From Myroides sp. N17-2 (lineage in GTDB: Bacteria; Bacteroidota; Bacteroidia; Flavobacteriales; Flavobacteriaceae): DNA of 64,000 nt. This document shows, in pieces, positions 6,927 to 14,482 of this stretch (positions within the stretch are counted from its first letter, which is position 1; the number at the start of each line of letters is the position of its first letter). The notes under the pieces are model-generated. The model did no database searches. It was not told the DNA's origin and was given only the letters and a program-made list of their open reading frames with translations. A program made the translations under genes and the position numbers. The stretch covers positions 148,530 through 212,529 of the forward strand of contig NZ_NSGJ01000004.1 in assembly GCF_002286775.1 (NCBI RefSeq), given 5' to 3'.

Positions 6927-8075
6927 ATGGCAGAAATTAAACAAGGTATACTAGGTCCAATAAATGGTAAGGTAGGAACAGTAGTTGGAGTAACGTGGAG
7001 AGGAGTAAATTACATCCGTGCTAAACCTCGTAAGTCACATAAAAAACCAACAGAGAAACAACTGCTTCAATGGGATAAAATGAGCTTAGTCTCTACGTTT
7101 GCAAGTAAGTTTAAGGATTTTGTCAATGCGCATTGTCCTGTTGTACATAATGGTGAAAAGTGGATTACAGGTAAAGAACAAATGATCTCTAGGCTAATGA
7201 AACAAGGGGTTAAACTCATCAATGGATTACAACATATCACAGTTGAAAGTGCCTTACTCTCTATCGGAAACCTTGCTCCAGCTGTAATCAAAAAAATCAA
7301 TCGCTTAAAAACGGGTAAGTTTAAAGTGCAGTGGGATAACGGTTTGATCAACGCATTGACTCTAGATACTGATTCGCTAACGATGATGGTGTATAACGAG
7401 AAATTAAACGAATTTATAGCCATTCCTAATGTGGGAAAACGCATTGATAAATATGCTCACTTTAGTCTACCTGACAAGTGGGTAGAAGGAAAAATTTACT
7501 TTTGGAGTATGTGGAAAGCAGAGGATGGAAGCGTACACAGCACAAGCTGTTTTCACGGAATTATAGAACTGGAAAATGTAGAGGAGAAAACAGGGAACGG
7601 GGAACTGAAAGCAGGAAATGGGGAAATGGAAGTAGAAAAAGGGGAAGAGGGATCTGAGAACGGAAACCAGCTGCCTTCTGAGGTTATCCCTATAGAACAA
7701 GCTAGAGATATCTCTCTTAAAAACTTTCTAAAAGAAGTTGATAAAGGTACTGAAGTAGAAACAACATCTCCCATCACACCTCCTTTTAAAGAAAATAAAG
7801 TAGTAGATCAAGTACATACTATGGAGCAAAATCCACCTATAGATTCAGATAAATCTTCTACTGAAGATAAAACTCTCCTATCTTCAGTAGATGCTTCTGA
7901 TAAAGAAAAGAAATTGAAGAAGTGGACTCCACCTGGCTATATCCGCACAGTAAATAAGCAAATTATAAAACAGCCTAAAGACTCTAAACCTACTGTACAA
8001 AGTGATCAAGCTAATGAAGGAGTATTTGATGGAGTGCGTTCAATCTTAGAGGTTCCTAATATCAGCGATAATTAA
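6927..8075 (+). CDS. DUF6266 family protein with charged C-terminal tail
   Basis: The 382-residue product begins MAEIKQGILGPINGKVGTVVG, the signature start of DUF6266 proteins of Bacteroidota, which continue with a W-R-G-x-x-Y-I-R-xKP motif (seen here at about 25-36) and a beta-rich body to about residue 215. No function is established for the family; several copies per genome and variable neighbours suggest an accessory or phage/tail-related origin. Beyond residue 215 there is an unusual acidic tail built on GNGE-type units, then a lysine-rich end with KKWTPPGYIRTVNKQ. The tail has low complexity and G-rich DNA. No signal peptide is visible. Confidence 0.8.
   Translation: MAEIKQGILGPINGKVGTVVGVTWRGVNYIRAKPRKSHKKPTEKQLLQWDKMSLVSTFASKFKDFVNAHCPVVHNGEKWITGKEQMISRLMKQGVKLINGLQHITVESALLSIGNLAPAVIKKINRLKTGKFKVQWDNGLINALTLDTDSLTMMVYNEKLNEFIAIPNVGKRIDKYAHFSLPDKWVEGKIYFWSMWKAEDGSVHSTSCFHGIIELENVEEKTGNGELKAGNGEMEVEKGEEGSENGNQLPSEVIPIEQARDISLKNFLKEVDKGTEVETTSPITPPFKENKVVDQVHTMEQNPPIDSDKSSTEDKTLLSSVDASDKEKKLKKWTPPGYIRTVNKQIIKQPKDSKPTVQSDQANEGVFDGVRSILEVPNISDN
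7560..7670 (+). repeat. G-rich low-complexity segment inside the DUF6266 gene
   Basis: Purine-rich units such as AACGGGGAACTGAAAGCAGG and AATGGGGAAATGGAAG encode Glu/Gly/Asn-rich repeats. The base composition contrasts sharply with the AT-rich flanks and suggests slippage expansion or insertion of repeat DNA in frame. Confidence 0.5.
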
Positions 8076-8163
8076 TTAGAAATTTCAAATTAGGAATTAG
8101 GAATGTGCGCCTACGGCATTAGGTGATATGTATAACGCATTGTTTGGCGTCATCTAGGTGTAG

Positions 8164-8183
8164 GGGCGTATAACTATACGCCC
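8164..8183. repeat. Perfect hairpin GGGCGTATA-AC-TATACGCCC
   Basis: A 9-bp perfect stem with a 2-nt loop in the 500-bp gap between DUF6266 and metG. It resembles short GC-rich palindromic intergenic repeats of Bacteroidota. It has no T tract. It sits next to AATTAGGAATTAGGAATG-type repeats at 8085-8105. Confidence 0.6.
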
Positions 8184-8295
8184 ACATAAAACATCAAATG
8201 ATGCTTTCTTGTGACAATAATAGATTGTGGTTACTGTGTCGAGTTACGCGTGAGATGCTTCATTCTTCAGCATGACAAGTATTGTGGTTACTTTG

Positions 8296-8397
8296 GGTGA
8301 CACAGGACAGAACGTTAAGAAAACATCTTGTAGATGTTTTTAGTGAATGAGACAACGTATTGAGTGACACGCAAGATATTGCGTCTGTACCTTATAT
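8296..8397 (+). repeat. Dispersed intergenic repeat, copy 1
   Basis: Nearly identical, in inverted orientation, to 29291-29394. Shared blocks are GACAGAACGTTAAG, the palindrome AAAACATCTTGTAGATGTTTT (8320-8340), TTTAGTGAATGAGA, GTGACACGCAA, ATATTGCGTCTGTACC. The TTTAGTGAATG-GACA block also occurs in the REP clusters near 5250 and 5470. The surrounding 8076-8575 gap holds no gene. Confidence 0.75.
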
Positions 8398-8528
8398 GCT
8401 AGATAGAATCCTGTGTGTGAGAATTCATTCTTCAGTATAGTTTGCGGATAATTAAGGTGCCGATTGGATCCCTTTGACAGACTATATACTAGGTGAAAAA
8501 TAAATAACAGTATTCCATTAGTATTGTT

Positions 8529-8536
8529 TATTTTTG
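8529..8536 (+). promoter_or_regulatory. -7 box TATTTTTG for metG
   Basis: Perfect TAnnTTTG match 40 bp upstream of the metG ATG. Confidence 0.6.
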
Positions 8537-8575
8537 CATATTACAAATTAGTTTGAGATTAACAGTAATTGATAT

Positions 8576-10636
8576 ATGATACAAGAACCTAAAAGATATA
8601 CTATTACAGCAGCCTTACCGTACACGAATGGACCTATCCATATCGGGCACTTAGCTGGTGTATATGTACCTGCTGATATTTATGCAAGATTCTTGCGTTT
8701 GCAAGGAAAAGACGTAGCTTTTATATGTGGAAGTGATGAGCATGGAGTAGCTATTTCTATGAAAGCTAAAAAAGAGGGGATTAGTCCTCAACAAGTAATT
8801 GATAAATACAATGGTATTATCAAGCAGTCTTTTATGGATTTCGGTATTTCATTAGATAATTACTCTCGTACTTCATCATCTATTCACCACCAGACAGCAT
8901 CTGAGTTCTTTAAGAAATTATATGCTGAAGGGAAGTTTATCGAAGAAGTAACAGAACAATTATATGATGCGAAAGCAGATCAGTTCTTAGCTGACCGTTT
9001 CGTGACAGGTACTTGTCCTAAATGTGGTAACGAAGAAGCGTATGGTGACCAATGTGAGAAATGTGGTACATCATTAAACGCTACGGATCTAATAAATCCT
9101 AAGTCAACTATCACAGGGACTAAACCTATCTTAAAGTCTACTAAACACTGGTTCTTACCATTAGATCAATATGATACATTCTTACGTGAGTGGATCTTAG
9201 AAGGTCATAAAAATGACTGGAAACCTAACGTATATGGTCAAGTAAAATCTTGGTTAGACGATGGGCTTAAACCACGTGCTGTAACTCGTGACTTGGATTG
9301 GGGTATCCCAGTACCAGTAGAGGGTGCAGAAGGTAAAGTACTTTATGTTTGGTTTGACGCACCTATCGGATACATCTCTTCTACTAAAGAATGGGCTGCA
9401 AGAGAAGGGAAAGATTGGGAACCATATTGGAAATCTGATGATACTAAATTAGTACACTTCATCGGTAAGGATAACATCGTGTTCCACTGTGTGATTTTCC
9501 CTGCGATGTTAAAAGCAGAAGGTAGTTATATCCTACCTGATAACGTACCTGCAAATGAGTTCTTAAACTTAGAAGGAAACAAACTTTCTACGTCTAAAAA
9601 CTGGGCAGTATGGCTTCACGAGTACTTAGAAGATTTCCCAGGTAAACAAGATGTATTGCGTTATGCCTTGACTTCTAATGCTCCAGAAACAAAAGACAAT
9701 GACTTTACTTGGAAAGACTTCCAAGCTAGAAATAACAATGAGTTAGTAGCTATCTTCGGTAACTTTATCAACCGTGTAGTAGTATTAACTAACAAATATT
9801 ATGAAGGAGTAATCCCTCAACCAAACGAGTTCTCAGATGTAGATATCGCTACATTGACAGAATTAAGAGCATACCCAGGTGTAATCGAAAGTTCGGTAGA
9901 TCGTTACAGATTTAGAGAGGCATTAGCAGAAATGATGAATGTAGCTCGTCTAGGTAATAAATACTTAGCAGACGAAGAGCCTTGGAAGCTAATCAAAGAG
10001 AACCCAGAAAGAGTAAAAACGCAAATGTATGTAGCGCTTCAAATCGCTGCTGCGTTAAGCACACTTGCTGAGCCATTCTTGCCATTTACGGCTGATAAAT
10101 TAAAGTCTATTCTTAAGATAGAGACTCCTATTAAGTGGGGTGCTATCTCTCAAGATAAAGTATTACTACCTGCTGGACACACTATCGGACAAGCTGAATT
10201 ATTATTCGCTAAGATAGAAGACGAGGAAGTGCAAAAACAATTAGATAAATTAGAAGCTTCTAAAAAAGAGAACGCTGCTGCTGCAAGAGTAGTAGAGCCT
10301 CAAAAAGAAACTTCTACTTATGAAGATTTTGCGAAACTTGACTTACGTGTTGGTACTATCGTAGAAGCTGAGAAAATGCCTAAAGCAAATAAGCTTTTAG
10401 TATTAAAAGTGGATACTGGTATGGATGTTCGTACAATCGTATCAGGTATAGCAGAACACTTTAAACCAGAAGATATCATCGGTAAAAGAGTAACTGTACT
10501 AGCGAACCTTGCTCCACGTGCCTTAAGAGGTGTTGAAAGTGAAGGAATGATCCTAATGACAGAAGACCAAAATGGTAAATTAGTATTCGTTAATCCTGAC
10601 GAAGAAAATGTAAAAAACGGAGCTACGATTAACTAA
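8576..10636 (+). CDS. metG: Methionine--tRNA ligase
   Basis: Charges tRNA-Met with methionine in the cytosol, using ATP. The 686-residue protein has the class I Rossmann signature HIGH at residues 22-25, a four-cysteine zinc knuckle (CPKCG...CEKCG) around 147-163, the KMSKS equivalent KLSTS at about 336-340, and a fused C-terminal EMAP/OB-type tRNA-binding domain from about residue 575 ([18 protein letters not shown]). Length and order match full-length bacterial MetG with the C-terminal dimerisation and tRNA-binding extension. It has its own promoter box and a strong terminator, so it is monocistronic. Confidence 0.98.
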   Translation: MIQEPKRYTITAALPYTNGPIHIGHLAGVYVPADIYARFLRLQGKDVAFICGSDEHGVAISMKAKKEGISPQQVIDKYNGIIKQSFMDFGISLDNYSRTSSSIHHQTASEFFKKLYAEGKFIEEVTEQLYDAKADQFLADRFVTGTCPKCGNEEAYGDQCEKCGTSLNATDLINPKSTITGTKPILKSTKHWFLPLDQYDTFLREWILEGHKNDWKPNVYGQVKSWLDDGLKPRAVTRDLDWGIPVPVEGAEGKVLYVWFDAPIGYISSTKEWAAREGKDWEPYWKSDDTKLVHFIGKDNIVFHCVIFPAMLKAEGSYILPDNVPANEFLNLEGNKLSTSKNWAVWLHEYLEDFPGKQDVLRYALTSNAPETKDNDFTWKDFQARNNNELVAIFGNFINRVVVLTNKYYEGVIPQPNEFSDVDIATLTELRAYPGVIESSVDRYRFREALAEMMNVARLGNKYLADEEPWKLIKENPERVKTQMYVALQIAAALSTLAEPFLPFTADKLKSILKIETPIKWGAISQDKVLLPAGHTIGQAELLFAKIEDEEVQKQLDKLEASKKENAAAARVVEPQKETSTYEDFAKLDLRVGTIVEAEKMPKANKLLVLKVDTGMDVRTIVSGIAEHFKPEDIIGKRVTVLANLAPRALRGVESEGMILMTEDQNGKLVFVNPDEENVKNGATIN

Positions 10637-10658
10637 TCACAGCTTTCAACATAATAGT

Positions 10659-10693
10659 AAAGACCACTGAATTGAATCGGTGGTCTTTTTTTT
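10659..10693 (+). terminator. Rho-independent terminator of metG
   Basis: AAGACCAC and GTGGTCTT form a stem followed by eight T residues, 23 bp after the metG stop. Confidence 0.9.
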
Positions 10694-10726
10694 GATCACT
10701 ATTTATTAAAAATAGTATCTTTAAAT

Positions 10727-10889
10727 GTTAAAACCAGATTATGCAATAGACATATAAGCGAAAAGGAATTATACAAAACAGATCTGATTTAATGACTTCT
10801 GCATACTATAATATGGTTATAGAAATAACGAAAGAGCTATGAGGTATAATTGCTTTGTAGTATTTGGCTAACACTGATTTTGGGTTAAA
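10727..10889 (+). repeat. MITE-like dispersed repeat, tandem copy 1
   Basis: About 162 bp, from GTTAAAACCAGATTATGC to CTGATTTTGGGTTAAA. It has the family blocks GAATTATACAAAACAG, GCATACTATAATATGG and AACGAAAGAGCTATGAGG. It shares its terminal GGGTTAAAC junction with the next copy. Confidence 0.8.
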
Positions 10890-11046
10890 CCCGGAATACG
10901 CGATAGACCTATTAACGAGAATGAATTATACAAAACAGCTCTGAATTTATGTAAAAAGCGTACTATAGTATGGTTTTAGAAGAAATGAAAGAGATGTAAA
11001 GTAGAATTTATTCGTAGTATAGGGCGAATGCGGATTCTGGGTTAAA
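10884..11046 (+). repeat. MITE-like dispersed repeat, tandem copy 2
   Basis: About 162 bp, from GTTAAACCCGGAATACGCG to GCGGATTCTGGGTTAAA. The two ends are terminal inverted repeats of about 20 bp with mismatches. The unit length equals that of 153-313. It ends 22 bp before the next gene start, so it may carry the promoter of that gene. Confidence 0.8.
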
Positions 11047-11068
11047 GAGCAACTCGACTTAAAAACTA

Positions 11069-11791
11069 ATGAATAAAAAACTGATCAAACTCATTCCTAC
11101 TATTATAGTACTAACTGCTATAATAATTACTTTATATCCTTATAGGCATTTTCCGTCATATGTAATGAATGAGTTACTAGATGAAAACTTACCTCTTGTA
11201 AAACATACCACTGCAATCTTTACCTACGATAAAGAAGATGCTCTTATCACTAAAATTGAAGAAATGCCTAGCAGTAGAATAATTGAAATAACCTTGAGTT
11301 CAGATAAACTAGGTTCGCTGCAACACAATGTTCAGAAGAATAACTATGACTACTATAAAGTAGGTAAGGTTATTTCTGTCTACATTAGCCCTTACGTAGG
11401 AGACACATACGTATTTGATATAGAAACACAAATTTCTCTTTTACTGCAAATTGGGATTTTCTTCTTTTTTGTTTTCATGGTAATGAGATTTATAAGTTCT
11501 TTAGGAAACAGAAAGATTGCTATACTAACTTTTGGTTACCTCTATATCTTTAAACCGCTATGTTATACTCCAGCGGTCATATTACTTATCTATACGAACA
11601 TCGAAGTACAAGACTCCGTAATGAGTAATTCAAATGACTCTAGTAGAGTTATATTCATGCATATCATCTCTGCTATTCTTATGATAATTTACATTTATGA
11701 TATGTATAAACTATTTCATTACTATAAAAAGGCTAAACACTTGGTATATCTAGACAGTCTAAAAAGTCCCGAAGAAACAAAAACAAACTGA
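11069..11791 (+). CDS. Unknown multi-pass membrane protein
   Basis: The 240-residue product has an N-terminal membrane segment (about 7-25), an extracytoplasmic beta-like domain (about 26-120), then three hydrophobic helices (about 123-143, 150-175 and 195-213) and a short charged tail. The arrangement resembles proteins with a periplasmic domain on a four-helix anchor. I recognise no family. The region between metG and this gene consists only of repeats, and a half copy of the same repeat follows it, so the gene is boxed in by repeat elements. Confidence 0.65.
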   Translation: MNKKLIKLIPTIIVLTAIIITLYPYRHFPSYVMNELLDENLPLVKHTTAIFTYDKEDALITKIEEMPSSRIIEITLSSDKLGSLQHNVQKNNYDYYKVGKVISVYISPYVGDTYVFDIETQISLLLQIGIFFFFVFMVMRFISSLGNRKIAILTFGYLYIFKPLCYTPAVILLIYTNIEVQDSVMSNSNDSSRVIFMHIISAILMIIYIYDMYKLFHYYKKAKHLVYLDSLKSPEETKTN

Positions 11792-11794
11792 TAT

Positions 11795-11860
11795 AACGAA
11801 TAATTCAGACCTATCTTCTATAATTACTTTTCGTTTCTATCGCGTATTTCGGGTTTAAAA
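11795..11860 (-). repeat. Half copy of the MITE-like repeat, inverted
   Basis: Read on the minus strand it gives TTTTAAACCCGAAATACGCG, ATAGAAACGA, AAAGTAATTATAGAAG and ATAGGTCTGAATTATTCG, matching the first half of the family. The palindromic centre and second half are missing. Confidence 0.65.
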
Positions 11861-11922
11861 TAAAGCATCCTAGATAAACAGAAATTAAGGTCTAACTTTA
11901 TGCCTACCTTAAAACACAAAAT

Positions 11923-13368
11923 ATGAAATTTATAAATGTAGCCTTACTACTCATCGTAAGTAATGTATCCAACTTATTAGCACAAACACCTAGTGCAACA
12001 TTAAATACATTTATCACCAAAATCGACGATACGTATCAGTTTGAAGAAAAAGATAATAACTTCTTTTTCGTGATGACTAATTCTCATATAGAAGCACATA
12101 AGACAGATGCTTCATTTAATGTAGTAAGTACTATAGCAGAAGACTTCGACGCTAAAAGAAAGCTACTCGTGGGACATACTACAGATACTAATCTTAATCC
12201 AACGCTGTATTGGTTAGAGAGAAATGGAAAAGAGTTGACTTCTATATCTTATGATTTTAACACCAAATCAAAGCCAATTATAAACAATCTTGTTTTAAAT
12301 CTTAAAGATGAGAATATTGTAACTAGTTTTGGCGCTGATGATATATTTTATGTCATTACAAGTTTAAAGAATACAAATTCTCTAAGAATAATAGAGTACA
12401 ATTCTCAATTAGAACAACTTAGTGAATCACAAATAGATCTAGACAGGAATAAATTCTATGACAATGAGGATAATCTAACTACATTACATCAAGCTTTTCA
12501 AGGCCTTGAATCAACCAAGGGACCTCTTAATATCCTAAAAATAAGAGAGGAACTTCCTAGTGCCATACCAATTGCAAGTGCTAAAAGAAAAATATACATC
12601 CGCAATAAAGCAGTGTACATTACCTTAGATAATTCTGACAGAAGAACGGTGTTACTGTTTATTGATTTAAAAAGTAAACAAGCGAATAGCACTGTATTTA
12701 ATCAAAATACCGAAAATAAAGACTACTTGAGTATCAAATCTAATTCGTTCTTAATAGAAGATAAGATTGCGCAAATATGCTATACGAAAGACTTTATAAA
12801 TATTAATATCAACTATCTAAGTGGTGATCTAATTCAAAAGTTTAGAATCGATAAAACACAAGATATTAGTTTCTTAAATGGAGAGATTTATCAGGCTGTT
12901 GACAATAATCTTAGTAGAGCTAAAACCATTACTAAAACGAGTCAGTTTCTCAACAGGAGTTACCGTTCTAGTATGAATGGATTATCCTTATTCCCTAGTG
13001 ATAACGGTTACACAGTGTGTTATGGTGGAGCAACAATCCTGAACAAAAACCAACCTGTATATGGTCAACATGGATTGATAGGGGCATTAGTCGGAACCGC
13101 CATTGAAATGGCTATAACGTCAATAGCTGGAGACAACCTAAACGCTTACGGAGATACACAAACCATCCTTGCATATAGCGAATTAGACAAGGAGTTAAAA
13201 CATAATCCAACAGCTACTGTTGCGACAAATAAAGTAGATGAGATACGCAACTACATCGCTGACAACAAGATTAAAACGAGCTATTCAATGATATTTAGAA
13301 GAGGAGAACATTATTACTTAGGTTTACAGCGCAAGAAAAGTACTGCACTTGAACTTATACAATTTTAG
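11923..13368 (+). CDS. Unknown secreted protein
   Basis: The 481-residue product starts with a signal peptide (MKFINVALLLIVSNVSNLLAQ, cleavage after AQ expected). The mature chain is beta-rich with repeated short strands and turns, compatible with a propeller-like fold in the periplasm or on the surface, and has a glycine-rich hydrophobic stretch near residues 383-402 (GLIGALVGTAIEMAITSIAG). No catalytic motif or known family is evident. It is followed by a terminator shared with the convergent aldo/keto reductase gene. Confidence 0.65.
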   Translation: MKFINVALLLIVSNVSNLLAQTPSATLNTFITKIDDTYQFEEKDNNFFFVMTNSHIEAHKTDASFNVVSTIAEDFDAKRKLLVGHTTDTNLNPTLYWLERNGKELTSISYDFNTKSKPIINNLVLNLKDENIVTSFGADDIFYVITSLKNTNSLRIIEYNSQLEQLSESQIDLDRNKFYDNEDNLTTLHQAFQGLESTKGPLNILKIREELPSAIPIASAKRKIYIRNKAVYITLDNSDRRTVLLFIDLKSKQANSTVFNQNTENKDYLSIKSNSFLIEDKIAQICYTKDFINININYLSGDLIQKFRIDKTQDISFLNGEIYQAVDNNLSRAKTITKTSQFLNRSYRSSMNGLSLFPSDNGYTVCYGGATILNKNQPVYGQHGLIGALVGTAIEMAITSIAGDNLNAYGDTQTILAYSELDKELKHNPTATVATNKVDEIRNYIADNKIKTSYSMIFRRGEHYYLGLQRKKSTALELIQF

Positions 13369-13378
13369 AAAAAACAAA

Positions 13379-13408
13379 AAAGGCAGACTTTATATAGAGT
13401 CTGCCTTC
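13379..13408. terminator. Bidirectional terminator
   Basis: AAGGCAGACT and AGTCTGCCTT form a 10-bp stem between two convergent genes, with A- and T-rich flanks on either side. Confidence 0.8.
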
Positions 13409-13438
13409 TTCGTTTTATTAGAATGAAATTTCTATTTC

Positions 13439-14389
13439 TTAGTATTCACTTGCTTTATCAAGTAGAGCTACTTCTTCTACAGACAACTTAATCTCCATAG
13501 AACGAACTAAACTTTTTAATTGGGTGCTAGATGTCGCACTAACAATAGGTGTGCTAATAGATGGCTTGTGTAATTGCCAAGCTATCGCTACTTCTGCTAT
13601 TGTCGCATTATGCTGTTTTGCTATTGTGTCACATTGATCAAGAATAGCGATACCACGCTCGTTTATATATCCCTTCACCATATCTTTACGAGAACTTCCC
13701 TCTATATCATCTAAGCTTCTATACTTTCCGCTTAAGAAGCCACTTGCTAATGCGAAATAACTCATTACAGCTAAGTTTTCTTTCTCTACTAGGGGTAAGT
13801 ACTCTTGTTCATACTTAACACGGTCATATAGATTATAAAGAGGCTGTATAGCGATATACTCTGCCCATCCTTTTTCTTTTGCAAGAGCATTACTACTGCT
13901 AATGCGATCTGCTTCTAAGTTAGAGGCTCCTAAATAACGTACTTTACCAGCCTTTACTAAATCATTAAAGGCTCCCATAGTCTCTTCTTGATCTGTTTCT
14001 AAATCATCGAAGTGAGAGAAGTATAAATCTATATAATCTGTATTAAGTCGTTGTAATGATTCTTCTACGCACTTATTAATATACGCAGGCTTTAATCCCT
14101 TAGAACCATCTCCCATCGTCCCCCCTACTTTAGTAGACAACACGATATCATGACGTTTCTTATGCTCTTTAATCCACTTCCCTATAATTGCCTCGGATTC
14201 ACCTCCAACGTTACCAGGAGCCCAGTGCGAATAGTTGTTAGCCGTATCTATAAATGTAAGACCATTGTCATAAAGTTCGTCTAACATCTTAAAAGATTCT
14301 TTCTCGTCTAATGTCCATCCGAATACATTACCTCCAAAAGATAATTGCGGAACATACAAGTCTGATTTACCAAATTTATTATTGCTCAT
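13439..14389 (-). CDS. Aldo/keto reductase
   Basis: A cytosolic NADPH-dependent oxidoreductase of the AKR superfamily, 316 residues, which is the usual size. The TIM-barrel signatures are present: DTANNY (catalytic Asp and Tyr, about residues 48-53), the lysine in STKVGG, and LYFSHFDD with the catalytic-type His around 125. The C-terminal cofactor-binding block TPIVSATSSTQL is also seen. Substrate cannot be told; the sequence resembles the YajO/Tas-like general stress and aldehyde reductases. It is monocistronic, separated by terminators on both sides. Confidence 0.9.
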   Translation of the reverse strand: MSNNKFGKSDLYVPQLSFGGNVFGWTLDEKESFKMLDELYDNGLTFIDTANNYSHWAPGNVGGESEAIIGKWIKEHKKRHDIVLSTKVGGTMGDGSKGLKPAYINKCVEESLQRLNTDYIDLYFSHFDDLETDQEETMGAFNDLVKAGKVRYLGASNLEADRISSSNALAKEKGWAEYIAIQPLYNLYDRVKYEQEYLPLVEKENLAVMSYFALASGFLSGKYRSLDDIEGSSRKDMVKGYINERGIAILDQCDTIAKQHNATIAEVAIAWQLHKPSISTPIVSATSSTQLKSLVRSMEIKLSVEEVALLDKASEY

Positions 14390-14427
14390 ATTACTTACGT
14401 TTTTATTATAAGCCTAAAAATACGTAA

Positions 14428-14461
14428 TAAAAAAAGGAGACCATAAATGATCTCCTTTTTT
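14428..14461 (-). terminator. Terminator of the TonB receptor gene
   Basis: AAAGGAGATCAT and ATGATCTCC-type arms with A and T tracts on both sides, 22 bp downstream of the receptor stop. Confidence 0.8.
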
Positions 14462-14482
14462 GTGATATATTTTGTATAACTG

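Noticed and set aside
7067..7444. Minus-strand frame inside the DUF6266 gene
   Set aside because: It is a shadow frame with no family features, fully inside a well supported gene.
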